Positions 1-8,887 of a DNA stretch of 64,000 nt are shown in pieces. The position numbers and the translations under genes are program-made. Numbering within the stretch: the first letter of the stretch is position 1; every line of letters starts with the position of its first letter. The notes under the pieces are model-generated. The model ran no database searches and had not been told where the DNA came from. It saw only the letters and a program-made list of their open reading frames with translations. Source of the stretch: RBG-16-34-14 sp963798865 (lineage in GTDB: Bacteria; Bacteroidota; Ignavibacteria; Ignavibacteriales; Ignavibacteriaceae); assembly GCA_963798865.1 (NCBI GenBank), contig CAWCVZ010000008.1:31856-95855 (forward strand). The letters run 5' to 3'.

Positions 1-892
1 TTGCTTAACTTCACTTGTAAATGAAGGTGAGAATGTTTTAACTCCAACTCCGGGCTATCCTCTTTATACAGCAATTGCAAGCAAACTGCAGAATCATGAA
101 AATCCATATTATCTTGATGAGAACAACGGCTGGCAGCCAAGCATTGAGGATATAAAAGAAAAAATAAATGATAAAACCAAAGCTATAATTATTATTAATC
201 CTAATAATCCAACTGGTTCAAATTGCAGTGTTGAAACTTTAAAACAAATTATTCAACTGGCAAAAGAAAATAACCTTATAATTTTTTCAGATGAAATATA
301 TGACAAGCTTTTATTTGAAGGTGAAAAACATACTTCAATTGCTTCACTTGATTCCGAAGTTCCTATAATAACATTTGGCGGGTTGTCTAAAAATTATATG
401 GTACCAGGTTTTAGAATCGGGTGGGGAATTTTAAGCGGGAATGCCAATATCTTAAAAGACTATAAAGAAGCAATAAATAAATTATTAAGAGCAAGGTTAT
501 CAGCAAACCATCCCGAGCAATATGCAATTCCACCTGCACTTGATGGAGATCAGTCTCATCTTATTGAAGCAAATAAAAAACTTACCAGGAGAAGAGATTT
601 AACAGTTCAAACTTTAAATAATATTCCGGGAATTTCCTGCATAAAACCTGAAGGTGCATTTTATATTTTTCCGCAGCTTCATATGAATCAGCCGGACAAC
701 CATTTTGTGGCTGAACTTCTGAAAGAAACCGGTGTTGTAGTTGTTCCTGGTTCAGGTTTTGGACAGGTACCAGGTACGCAGCATTTCAGAGTGGTATTTC
801 TTCCGCCTGAAGAAATTCTTGAAAAGGCTTATAAAAAAATTGCAGAGTTTGCTGAAAAATATTTTGAAATGCATGAAGTTACAGTTAAATAA
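1..892 (+). CDS. PLP-dependent aminotransferase (class I/II), 5' end missing
   Basis: The reading frame is open from base 2 to the stop at 892, so the gene enters the window from the left and only its C-terminal three quarters (about 296 residues) is present. The protein shows the fold-type I aminotransferase landmarks in order: TPTPGYPLY, NPNNPTGS, SDEIYDKL (the Asp that contacts the PLP ring nitrogen) and GGLSKNYMVPGFRIGW, whose Lys is the Schiff-base residue and whose Arg region binds the substrate carboxylate. It is closest in style to AlaA-type alanine/aspartate aminotransferases, but substrate cannot be read from sequence. The gene stops 26 bases before nuoG and is probably a separate housekeeping gene. 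Confidence 0.9.
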   Translation, partial: CLTSLVNEGENVLTPTPGYPLYTAIASKLQNHENPYYLDENNGWQPSIEDIKEKINDKTKAIIIINPNNPTGSNCSVETLKQIIQLAKENNLIIFSDEIYDKLLFEGEKHTSIASLDSEVPIITFGGLSKNYMVPGFRIGWGILSGNANILKDYKEAINKLLRARLSANHPEQYAIPPALDGDQSHLIEANKKLTRRRDLTVQTLNNIPGISCIKPEGAFYIFPQLHMNQPDNHFVAELLKETGVVVVPGSGFGQVPGTQHFRVVFLPPEEILEKAYKKIAEFAEKYFEMHEVTVK

Positions 893-918
893 AAAATTTC
901 ATTGTATTAAGGATTGAA

Positions 919-2598
919 ATGCCAAAGTTTATTTTAGATGGAAAAGAGATAGAGTTTAACCTGGGGGAAACAATTATCCAGGCGGCAAAAAGATATGGGA
1001 CTGACATTCCACATTTTTGCTGGCATCCCACTTTATCTGTTTCGGGTAATTGCCGTATCTGTCTTGTTGAAGTTGAAAAAATTCCAAAGCTCTCAATTGC
1101 ATGCTCAACTCTTGCTGCAGAAGGCATGGTTGTTCATTCAGCATCGGAAAAAACTTTAGCAGCAAGAAATGCAGTGATGGAATTTTTATTAATTAATCAT
1201 CCGCTTGATTGTCCTATTTGCGATGAAGCGGGTGAATGTAAACTTCAGGATTATGCATATCAGCATAGTAATGGTGAAAGTAGATTCACAGAAGAAAAAG
1301 TTCATAAAGACAAAAGAGTTCCGCTTGGTCCAAATGTTATGTTTGATGCTGAAAGATGTATTTCATGTTCAAGATGCATAAGATTTTGTGATGAGATAGC
1401 AAAAGATCCGGAACTAACTTTTATTAAAAGAGGGGACAGGGTTACAATTGTGACTTATCCCGGTGAAGAAATGGATAATCCTTATTCACTTAATACAACG
1501 GATATTTGCCCGGTTGGGGCTTTAACAAACCGTGATTTCAGATTCAGGGCGAGAGTATGGGATATGTCTTCTACTAAATCTGTATGCAGCGGCTGCTCAC
1601 GCGGCTGCAATTCTGAAATCTGGGTAAGGAATAATGAGGTTTTAAGAATCACTCCAAGGCTTAATGAAGAAGTTAACAGTTACTGGATGTGCGACCATGG
1701 AAGAATTAATACTTATAAATTTATTAATGCAGAGAATAGAATAAACGGGCCTCACATAAGAAAAGACGGAACACTGAACAGAGTAAGTTGGCAGGAAGCA
1801 CTAAATAAAGCTGCACAAGAATTAAAATCTTTTAATAAAAATGAAATTGCATTTATTGGTTCCGCTAGAACAACCTGTGAGGATAATTTTATTTTAAGCC
1901 GGTTTGCAAAATCAGTTATCGGAACAAAAAATATTGATTTTATCAGGTATCAAGATCCATCTTTTGGAGATGAAATACTCAGAAGAACTGATATGACTCC
2001 TAATACTTTGGGTGCAGAGCTTGTTGGCGTTACTCCTGCAAAAGAAGGTCTAAATCTAGATGGAATAATTACTGGAATTAAGGAAGCACGCATTAAAGCT
2101 TTATTTGTGGTTGAAGATGATATTGTTGTAGAGATGCCTGAGCTTGAAAATATTCTTACGAAATTAGATTTGCTTATTGTTAATGCAACTAATGAAAATA
2201 AAACCACTGCATTAGCTGATATTGTTTTTCCTGCTGCCACTTATGCTGAGAAAAACGGTACATTTGTAAATTTCCAGGGAAGAGTTCAGAGAATTCGTCC
2301 AGCCGTTGAAACGGATGATCTTGATAGGGCACTCGATGGAATGTCGATGAGCAGGCTCGATAAATTCGGAACGAAATATGACCGTTGGGCAAAAAAGCAC
2401 AGACACGATGCCCGTTCAAGCTGGAAAATATTTTCATTGATTGCACTTAACTTAAACAACGAGCTAAAATATAATTTAGCAGAAGATGTTTTTAATGATA
2501 TTGCAAAATCAATTAAAGAATTTAAAGGGCTCGATTACGATATGATTGGTGAATCTGGGATTAAATTAAATATTGAAGTTAAAGAAACTGCAGTTTAG
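919..2598 (+). CDS. nuoG: NADH-quinone oxidoreductase subunit G (short form)
   Basis: This is the iron-sulfur electron-wire subunit of the peripheral arm of complex I. The N-terminal 75 residues form a plant-type 2Fe-2S domain (CWHP..CRICLVEV..CST), followed by the NuoG His/Cys 4Fe-4S segment (HPLDCPICDEAGECKLQ), two ferredoxin-like Cys groups (CISCSRCIRFC and DICPVGAL) and a molybdopterin-type CSGCSRGC site near residue 222. At 559 residues it is shorter than proteobacterial NuoG because the molybdopterin-like domain is reduced. nuoH follows after 15 bases and nuoI after that, so the three form one operon; the remaining nuo genes are not in the window. Confidence 0.95.
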   Translation: MPKFILDGKEIEFNLGETIIQAAKRYGTDIPHFCWHPTLSVSGNCRICLVEVEKIPKLSIACSTLAAEGMVVHSASEKTLAARNAVMEFLLINHPLDCPICDEAGECKLQDYAYQHSNGESRFTEEKVHKDKRVPLGPNVMFDAERCISCSRCIRFCDEIAKDPELTFIKRGDRVTIVTYPGEEMDNPYSLNTTDICPVGALTNRDFRFRARVWDMSSTKSVCSGCSRGCNSEIWVRNNEVLRITPRLNEEVNSYWMCDHGRINTYKFINAENRINGPHIRKDGTLNRVSWQEALNKAAQELKSFNKNEIAFIGSARTTCEDNFILSRFAKSVIGTKNIDFIRYQDPSFGDEILRRTDMTPNTLGAELVGVTPAKEGLNLDGIITGIKEARIKALFVVEDDIVVEMPELENILTKLDLLIVNATNENKTTALADIVFPAATYAEKNGTFVNFQGRVQRIRPAVETDDLDRALDGMSMSRLDKFGTKYDRWAKKHRHDARSSWKIFSLIALNLNNELKYNLAEDVFNDIAKSIKEFKGLDYDMIGESGIKLNIEVKETAV

Positions 2599-2613
2599 CA
2601 TTTTGGAGATTTA

Positions 2614-3651
2614 ATGAGCATCTGGGAAATAATAATTTTTACATTAATAAAGATTGTAATCATTCTACAGGTTATGCTGTTAACAGTTTCCTACCTTGTT
2701 TACTTTGAAAGACGAGTAAGCGCCTGGGCTCAAAACAGGTTAGGACCAAACCGCGTGGGATGGGAAGGAATTCTCCAGCCATTTGCTGATGTATTAAAAC
2801 TTTTACTTAAAGAAGATATCGTTCCAACACAAGCAAATAAAAAAATTCACACACTGGCGCCAATCATTGCATTATTTGTTGCTTTTACAACTTATGCTGT
2901 AATTCCAATTGGTCCCTCACTTGAATTATTTGGTTATACAATTCCTCTTGTTGTTGCGGATGTTAATATGGGAATTCTTTATGTGCTTGCTTTAACTTCA
3001 CTTGGAGTTTATGCAATTACTTTTGCCGGCTGGTCATCAGGAAGCAAATATTCTTTACTTGGCGGAATCAGATCTTCTGCCCAGATGATTTCTTATGAAA
3101 TTTCTATGGGATTTTCAATTGGCGGTGTTTTACTTTTAGCAGAATCTCTTCGGCCACTCTCAATAGTTGCCTCACAAGGTAATTTTCTTTGGAATGCATG
3201 GATTCAGCCGATAGGTTTCGTTACTTTCGTCGTTTCTGCATTTGCTGAAACAAACCGCCTTCCTTTTGATTTACCCGAAGCTGAACCGGAACTTGTAGGC
3301 GGATTTCATACAGAATACAGCAGTATGAAGTTTGCAGGGTTTTTTCTTGCAGAATATGCAAATATGATTATTGCCAGCGGATTAATTGTTACACTTTATC
3401 TCGGCGGATATTATTTACCATTTATTAATATTGAATCTTTTGGATTACCAAACTGGCTTGAAGTATTAATTTACGTTGGAGCTTTTTCATTTAAAGTTGC
3501 AGCACTTCTTTTTTTCTTTATCTGGATAAGATGGAGTTTGCCGAGATTCAGATATGACCAGTTAATGAATCTTGGTTGGAAAGTAATGTTCCCTTTATCG
3601 CTTATAAATATTATTTGGGTTGCGGTTTTAATAATGGTTTTTAATTTATAA
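2614..3651 (+). CDS. nuoH: NADH-quinone oxidoreductase subunit H
   Basis: Integral membrane subunit of complex I that lines the quinone-binding cavity at the junction with the peripheral arm. The 345-residue protein is almost entirely membrane segments and contains the family signatures YFERRVSAWAQNRLGPNRVG near the N-terminus and FAETNRLPFDLPEAEPELVGGF in the middle, the latter part of the quinone-site loop with conserved Glu residues. Length is typical for the family. It sits between nuoG and nuoI with 15 and 25 base gaps, which supports co-transcription. Confidence 0.97.
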   Translation: MSIWEIIIFTLIKIVIILQVMLLTVSYLVYFERRVSAWAQNRLGPNRVGWEGILQPFADVLKLLLKEDIVPTQANKKIHTLAPIIALFVAFTTYAVIPIGPSLELFGYTIPLVVADVNMGILYVLALTSLGVYAITFAGWSSGSKYSLLGGIRSSAQMISYEISMGFSIGGVLLLAESLRPLSIVASQGNFLWNAWIQPIGFVTFVVSAFAETNRLPFDLPEAEPELVGGFHTEYSSMKFAGFFLAEYANMIIASGLIVTLYLGGYYLPFINIESFGLPNWLEVLIYVGAFSFKVAALLFFFIWIRWSLPRFRYDQLMNLGWKVMFPLSLINIIWVAVLIMVFNL

Positions 3652-3676
3652 TTAGAGGTTTAGCCCCGGAGTTTTG

Positions 3677-4171
3677 ATGGCAGTTAAGAAAAGAGAAAAA
3701 GATTTAACATTTTTAGAAAAGATTTATATACCTGAAATAGTCAAAGGTCTATCCTTAACATTAAAAAGTATGTTCAGGCCAAAGTTTACTTTAAAATATC
3801 CTGAAGAAAAATTTATTCCTCCTGCATCTTACCGAGGTAGACCGGTATTAGTTATGGAAGAAAATGGAAAAGAAAGATGTGTTGCATGCGGTTTATGTTC
3901 GAGAGTTTGTCCTCCGCTTGCAATTGAAGTTCAGGCTTCTGAAACTGAAGATGAAAAAGAAAGATATCCTGTTAAATTTGAAATAAATATGATCCGGTGT
4001 ATTTTCTGCGGCTTTTGTGAGGAAGTTTGCCCTGAAGAAGCAATTGTAATGAGTAAAGATTACGAATTGGCATTTACAAACAGGGAAGAAGCAATATATG
4101 GTAAAGATAAATTATTAACTCCTGTAAGCCAATTACAGGATAGAATCGAATTTCTGAGGCAATATAAATAG
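3677..4171 (+). CDS. nuoI: NADH-quinone oxidoreductase subunit I
   Basis: Carries the N6a and N6b 4Fe-4S clusters that pass electrons on toward N2 in complex I. Two ferredoxin motifs are visible, CVACGLCSRVCPP (about residue 74) and CIFCGFCEEVCPEEAI (about residue 114), after an N-terminal amphipathic segment that docks on the membrane. The ATG at 3677 is preferred to a TTG three bases upstream because GGAG lies 8 bases before it. At 164 residues it is a normal NuoI. Last gene of the visible nuoGHI segment. Confidence 0.96.
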   Translation: MAVKKREKDLTFLEKIYIPEIVKGLSLTLKSMFRPKFTLKYPEEKFIPPASYRGRPVLVMEENGKERCVACGLCSRVCPPLAIEVQASETEDEKERYPVKFEINMIRCIFCGFCEEVCPEEAIVMSKDYELAFTNREEAIYGKDKLLTPVSQLQDRIEFLRQYK

Positions 4172-4215
4172 GAAAATTTGAAGTATTCAGATTTTGTTAA
4201 TAACTTCAAGCAGCT

Positions 4216-5895
4216 ATGTTTAGAATTGCCAAAATATTGGGTGTTCTTTTATTTATTTCTTCTGCGTTCAGTCAGCAGAAAGAAACTAATTTCAGCTTAG
4301 TATATCCTGATTTCATCCCTTACAATTCTTCATTTGATTTATCACTTACAGTTACTAACTCTTATTCTCAGGCAGATGAATTTGAGCTTTTGGTTATACC
4401 TGATGAGAAGTTAGTTATCAATAAAGCGGAGTATAAATCGGTCTATGAATCCTTTAAAATTAATCCATCAGCTGTAACATCAGATGAATTTTTCGGTGAT
4501 GTTTATTCATTAACTGTAAATCTGAATGACAGCCTGAGATCTGAAGGAATAATTTTTCAGTTATTATTAAATATTAAAATTGAACAAACTATTTCTTCTA
4601 AAATAAAATTTAAAGGGGTTTTCAAAGAGAGAGACAGTGTAATAGCCTCCTTATCATCAGAATCTGTTGAATATACAAATGATGAAAATTTTATTACCAG
4701 TGAAATAGAATTTTATAAACCTCAAAAGATTTCGGAAAAGGCATTATCTTTTGGAGAGAATTCACTTTTTCAAATTGATGTTGAAAAAAAAATCACCAAT
4801 AATTTTCTTTGCGACTTCTGGATCAAATTTAGTGAAGCGGATATTCAATTTCTTAAAATATTCAGAAAGGATTTCCCTCAGGCCGATTATAGTATTTCAA
4901 TAAATAAATTCCAGATTCTTGCAATTTCTTCAGAAAAATTTAAACAAACCTATATTGAACCATATTTTATTGGCAGAAAATCCTGGTATCATTTTTCAAT
5001 TTCAACTTCAAAAGATGAACAAACAATTAATTTTTACTGTAATGGTTCATTGGTGGCAAAAAACCAGCTGCCTCCTCTTTTTAAGGAAAATGATATTAGG
5101 TTAATACTTAGTAATTCGGCAAAAGGCAAATCTTATATGATTGATCTTTTAAGAATTATTGATTTGAATAATTCAATAAACCTGTCCTTTAATACAAGTC
5201 ATTCAGTTCAATTCAATTCGGATAGTTCATCTCTTGTTGCATTTTATAAATTTGATTCCTCAAACGAAGATCTTGCGGGTAATAAAAATGTAAAGCTTGA
5301 ATTTTCCAATGTCAAATATGTAAAATCGGATGCACCTCTATTTGCAAGATCACCTGAACTGAATATTTCAATTCTTGGGAATTCCTATGAACTTGAATGG
5401 AATGGCGGCGATTACAAACAGGCACAAAATTATATTCTTGAAAAATCGTTTAATAATAATCCTTATACGGCTGTATTTACAATCCAGGGTGATAATACAA
5501 CTGAAAAGTCCTATTCTTATATAGATGTACCCGGAGAAAATTCAGAAGTAATTTATTACAGAATAAAACAGCAGAACTATGACGGCTCTGTAATTTATTC
5601 TTCGCAGGTAAAAGTGGGGCAAGGGCTTACAGAACCATTCGTCATTGAACAAAATTATCCTAATCCATTTAATCCCAAAACAAGTATTGAGGTTGAAATT
5701 CTTGAAGATTCAGAAATTGAGATAACGATTTACAGTCTGGATGGAAGAGAAATTACAAAATTGTTTAAAGGATTTCTTTCAAAAGGATTACATAAATTTG
5801 ATTTTGATGGAGAGGAGCTTCCTTCAGGAATTTATTTATACAAAGTTGCTGCACCAAATTTTACACAAACAAAGAAAATGATTTTAACAAAATGA
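4216..5895 (+). CDS. T9SS-secreted protein with LamG-like domain
   Basis: A 559-residue exported protein. Residues 1-19 form a signal peptide (hydrophobic core ILGVLLFISSAFS). The middle, about residues 175-330, has the jelly-roll pattern of a LamG/concanavalin-like domain (NFLCDFWIKF, ISTSKDEQTINFYCNG, LLRIIDL). The last 85 residues are a T9SS type A sorting domain with EQNYPNPFNPKTSI, DGREITKL, LPSGIYLYKV and a final Lys-rich end, which targets the protein through the type IX secretion pore and is then cleaved. The binding partner of the LamG-like part is unknown. It lies between nuoI and comM without obvious functional tie to either. Confidence 0.85.
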   Translation: MFRIAKILGVLLFISSAFSQQKETNFSLVYPDFIPYNSSFDLSLTVTNSYSQADEFELLVIPDEKLVINKAEYKSVYESFKINPSAVTSDEFFGDVYSLTVNLNDSLRSEGIIFQLLLNIKIEQTISSKIKFKGVFKERDSVIASLSSESVEYTNDENFITSEIEFYKPQKISEKALSFGENSLFQIDVEKKITNNFLCDFWIKFSEADIQFLKIFRKDFPQADYSISINKFQILAISSEKFKQTYIEPYFIGRKSWYHFSISTSKDEQTINFYCNGSLVAKNQLPPLFKENDIRLILSNSAKGKSYMIDLLRIIDLNNSINLSFNTSHSVQFNSDSSSLVAFYKFDSSNEDLAGNKNVKLEFSNVKYVKSDAPLFARSPELNISILGNSYELEWNGGDYKQAQNYILEKSFNNNPYTAVFTIQGDNTTEKSYSYIDVPGENSEVIYYRIKQQNYDGSVIYSSQVKVGQGLTEPFVIEQNYPNPFNPKTSIEVEILEDSEIEITIYSLDGREITKLFKGFLSKGLHKFDFDGEELPSGIYLYKVAAPNFTQTKKMILTK

Positions 5896-5955
5896 AAATA
5901 TATTGGGGGTCCATCTTTAAATATTTCAGCTTTCTTTTCAGGTAGGGTTTTATAT

Positions 5956-7011
5956 ATGCTTTCAAAAATCTTTTCGAGCGCTACTTATGGAATTGATGCT
6001 TACATTGTTGAAGTTGAAACTCACGTTGAAAAGCAGGTTCCCGGATTTATAATTGTAGGACTTCCGGATAATGCAGTTAAAGAAAGCCGTGAAAGAGTAA
6101 CTGCTGCAATAAAAAACAGCGGGTTCGAATTTCCAATTAAAAAGATTACTATAAATCTTGCACCTGCCGATATAAAAAAAGAAGGAAGCTCATTCGATTT
6201 ACCCATTGCAGTTGGAATTTTGTCTGCTACAGAAAAAGTTGAAACGGGTTTGCTTGGAGATACTGTTTTACTTGGAGAACTTTCACTGGATGGATTTCTG
6301 CGCCCCATAAAAGGTGCTTTATCAATTTCTGTAGAAGCAAAGAAAAAAGGAATGAAAAGAATTATTCTTCCGAATGAATCAGCAAATGAAGCGGGGATTG
6401 TTGATGGAATTGATGTTTATGGGATGGAAAATCTTTTTGAAGTCGTTCAGTTTCTAAATGGAGAAATAGAAAAAAATCCGGTTAAGACAAATAAAGATGA
6501 AATCTTCTCACAAATTAATCAGTATCAATTAGATTTCTCTGATGTTAAAGGGCAGGAAAATGTAAAACGAGCTTTGGAAGTTGCAGCAACCGGAGGTCAT
6601 AATATTTTAATGATTGGACCTCCCGGTTCGGGTAAAACAATGCTTGCCAAAAGAATTCCATCAATTCTACCCCCTTTAACTTTTGAAGAAGCTCTTGAAA
6701 CAACTAAAATTCATTCGGTTGCGGGAATTTTACAGAAAGAAAAAGCATTAATCACGGAAAGACCTTTTAGAAGTCCGCATCATACTGTTTCAGATGCTGC
6801 TTTAGTTGGAGGAGGTTCTTTTCCAAGACCGGGTGAAGTTTCTTTTGCTCATTATGGAGTTTTATTTTTAGATGAGCTGCCTGAATTCAAAAAAAATGTT
6901 CTTGAAGTTTTAAGACAACCTCTTGAAGATGCAAAAGTTACAGTCAGCCGATCAAAACTTTCACTTGAATTTCCGGCTAATTTTATGCTTGCTGCGGCAA
7001 TGAACCCTTGA
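5956..7011 (+). CDS. comM: ComM/YifB family Mg-chelatase-like AAA+ ATPase, truncated by island insertion
   Basis: ComM is a hexameric helicase that extends branch migration during natural transformation. The N-terminal ChlI-like domain (residues 1-170, with PGFIIVGLPDNAVKESRERV) and the AAA+ core are present: Walker A GPPGSGKTML at about 217 and Walker B VLFLDELPEF at about 296. The frame then stops after LAAAMNP, exactly where intact homologues continue into a CPCG motif. About 150 C-terminal residues, including the sensor 2 and Mg-chelatase C domain, are absent. The break is the insertion point of the serine-integrase element that follows, so this copy is expected to be non-functional unless the element excises. 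Confidence 0.9.
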   Translation: MLSKIFSSATYGIDAYIVEVETHVEKQVPGFIIVGLPDNAVKESRERVTAAIKNSGFEFPIKKITINLAPADIKKEGSSFDLPIAVGILSATEKVETGLLGDTVLLGELSLDGFLRPIKGALSISVEAKKKGMKRIILPNESANEAGIVDGIDVYGMENLFEVVQFLNGEIEKNPVKTNKDEIFSQINQYQLDFSDVKGQENVKRALEVAATGGHNILMIGPPGSGKTMLAKRIPSILPPLTFEEALETTKIHSVAGILQKEKALITERPFRSPHHTVSDAALVGGGSFPRPGEVSFAHYGVLFLDELPEFKKNVLEVLRQPLEDAKVTVSRSKLSLEFPANFMLAAAMNP

Positions 7012-8494
7012 AGTTGCGTTGCCCAAATGTAGCGTTTTCATGAGAAGGGAGGTAGGATAAATGGATGTGAATTTCATTTGAATTGATGATGATCTTTTCG
7101 GTTATAGTTTCTATGATCTTTCTTTTGTTTTCTCGTTCAAGCTTATTCCATCCCGAATAAAGATCCTTTGCTTCTGACACTATTTCTTCCTGAGAGAGAT
7201 ATTGAATTTTAAGAAAGTCTATTTCACCCTGTAGTTCAGGGATTTGATTATTTAGTTGTTTATGTTGTTCTTCCAAGGGTCTATAATGATTACCAAATCC
7301 TTCCTTTGGCATCTCACCATCAAGGTATAACCGGACCATTTTATCCATCTCTTCTTTTAATTCTTTTGATCTGGTTATGAGTGTCTTGAGTAGATGTTCC
7401 TTTTCTTTTATTTGCTGATCGGATTGTTGGAATGCCTGTATTATATCCTCTGATGAAAACACATAGGACTTCAGTTGTTCCTGAAAGATAACTTCGAGAT
7501 CAGCAGCATCGATTTTATTTTTGCATTTGTTACAGGTGTACTTAGGAGAATTCGAAGGTACATACATCTTTCCTCCACAGTGACAGAATGCATAGCCGGT
7601 AAAAAGATGTACTGCTTTTTTAGTTGGTTTTTTATTTGTCTTTTCCTGTTCATTTAATATCGTATTGCATGCATTCCAAAGTTCTTCAGGAATAACTGAA
7701 GGCACATCCATTGTAACCCATTCATGTTCCGGTTTAAGGACCCATTTCTTATTCTCGCCAAGACTCTGTGTATAGTTTAATCTGTGCTTTCCCTTTGATG
7801 TTGAATCCCGTAATAATCTAGATATGGTCGTATCTGAGAACTTACTGCGATTTCGTGTACGATGCCCTTTCTCATTAAGTAATCGGGCAACTGTTTTTTT
7901 TCTTTGATGTTCCTGAAAAAGTTCGAATAGGAGTTTAAGGATTGGTGTTTCTTTTTCATTTGGAACTAATTTCTTATCTATCCATTGATAACCATAGGGC
8001 GCCTGACCGCCAAGCGGTTTCCACAGTTTAGCTCGGATTGGAACTGAAGCTGCAACCCGTTCTGCTATCTCCTCTCGTTCCCACTGAGCCATAGCGGCAA
8101 TCATGGTATAAAAGAGTCTTCCCGCAGGAGATGAAGTATCAATTGCCTCCTGTAACGAAATTAAGTCTGCATTATGTTCTCTGAAGATCTCAGCGAATTC
8201 CAGTAGCTCTTTAGTATTTCGCGCAAGTCGTGCAAGTTTTGAAAAAATTAATCCCTGAATACGTCCCTGCTTAATGTCCGAAAGCATCCGCTGAGTCTCA
8301 GGATAGCCCATAACAGTCTTACCACTCATAGCCTCGAGATGATAAACCTTCTTTACAATCCAATCCTTCGATTCAGCGTAATTCCTAGCCCGCTTTTCAT
8401 GGTGTTCCGGGCTTTCACCTTTCGCTTGATCTTCAGTTGACACTCGAATCCAAATGCCAACATGCTTTGCATGATTTTCTGATGTTTCTATCAT
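6983..8494 (-). CDS. Large serine recombinase / integrase
   Basis: Site-specific recombinase of the large serine integrase type. The N-terminal catalytic domain begins GIWIRVSTEDQAKGESPEHH, where the Ser of RVST is the nucleophile, and continues with the arginine-rich active-site region LIFSKLARLARNTKELLEF. A Recombinase domain follows (PYGYQWIDKKLVPNEKE), then a zinc ribbon (FCHCGGKMY..YTCNKCKNK) and a long coiled-coil typical of these integrases. The ATG at 8494 is chosen because GGAGG sits 6 bases upstream; an earlier ATG at 8512 lacks a site. It lies at the comM junction and is the likely agent of the insertion. No recombination directionality factor was recognised. Confidence 0.92.
   Translation of the reverse strand: MIETSENHAKHVGIWIRVSTEDQAKGESPEHHEKRARNYAESKDWIVKKVYHLEAMSGKTVMGYPETQRMLSDIKQGRIQGLIFSKLARLARNTKELLEFAEIFREHNADLISLQEAIDTSSPAGRLFYTMIAAMAQWEREEIAERVAASVPIRAKLWKPLGGQAPYGYQWIDKKLVPNEKETPILKLLFELFQEHQRKKTVARLLNEKGHRTRNRSKFSDTTISRLLRDSTSKGKHRLNYTQSLGENKKWVLKPEHEWVTMDVPSVIPEELWNACNTILNEQEKTNKKPTKKAVHLFTGYAFCHCGGKMYVPSNSPKYTCNKCKNKIDAADLEVIFQEQLKSYVFSSEDIIQAFQQSDQQIKEKEHLLKTLITRSKELKEEMDKMVRLYLDGEMPKEGFGNHYRPLEEQHKQLNNQIPELQGEIDFLKIQYLSQEEIVSEAKDLYSGWNKLERENKRKIIETITEKIIINSNEIHIHLSYLPSHENATFGQRNFKGSLPQQA
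6990..7025. other. Element/chromosome junction (attL-type) inside comM
   Basis: comM coding sequence ends at the codons for AAAMNP around 6,994-7,008 and is followed at once by sequence read on the other strand as the C-terminus of the integrase, whose frame runs to 6,983 and so overlaps the comM remnant. That is the usual arrangement when a serine integrase gene lies at the edge of its own element. The matching right junction, which should resume comM with its CPCG codons, was not found in the window, so the exact core bases cannot be fixed. Confidence 0.6.
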
Positions 8495-8578
8495 AACAAC
8501 CTCCAGAAGCAAATTACAAAAATTTTTAAAAAGTAGTAATGTGAAAAATTTATTTGAAAAAAATACCTGAAGAAATTA

Positions 8579-8794
8579 TCAGGTATTTTCCTTTAAAGAT
8601 GTATCAGGCAAGCTGATAAGTTTTTTAATAGTTATTTCATGTTCTGAGAAGTTTACTTCTATCGCATCCCCAATCTCAAATCCATATTTTTCAAGATATT
8701 TTCCTCCAATACAAATAAGCGGATGAGGAGAGCTTGATGGATCGTTGTAATATGCATAATACACCTTTCTCTTCCGGATACTTTTCCTTTCCAT
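8579..8794 (-). CDS. SymE-like / AbrB-fold small protein
   Basis: A 71-residue protein with a basic N-terminus and a core reading HPLICIGGKYLEKYGFEIGD followed by AIEVNFSEHEITIKKL. That pattern, a short strand, a Gly-Lys/Gln-Trp/Tyr-Leu turn, GF..GD and a final beta pair, matches the SymE/MazE-type AbrB fold. SymE proteins act as toxins on nucleic acid in some bacteria, but small AbrB-fold proteins can also be antitoxins or regulators. AGGAG lies 7 bases before the ATG. No paired antisense RNA or partner gene was recognised. It is part of the integrase element. Confidence 0.6.
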   Translation of the reverse strand: MERKSIRKRKVYYAYYNDPSSSPHPLICIGGKYLEKYGFEIGDAIEVNFSEHEITIKKLISLPDTSLKENT

Positions 8795-8887
8795 TTAAAA
8801 ACTCCTATTCAGTTTTTAAGGCATGAAATTTTATCTGGTTTTATTGTATAGGAGTCAGGCAGGTAAAAAAGGAGTGTAAATTTGTCG

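Noticed and set aside
1950..2446. Open frames on the minus strand inside nuoG
   Set aside because: They are antisense shadows of a clearly conserved gene and have no recognisable domain or ribosome-binding site.
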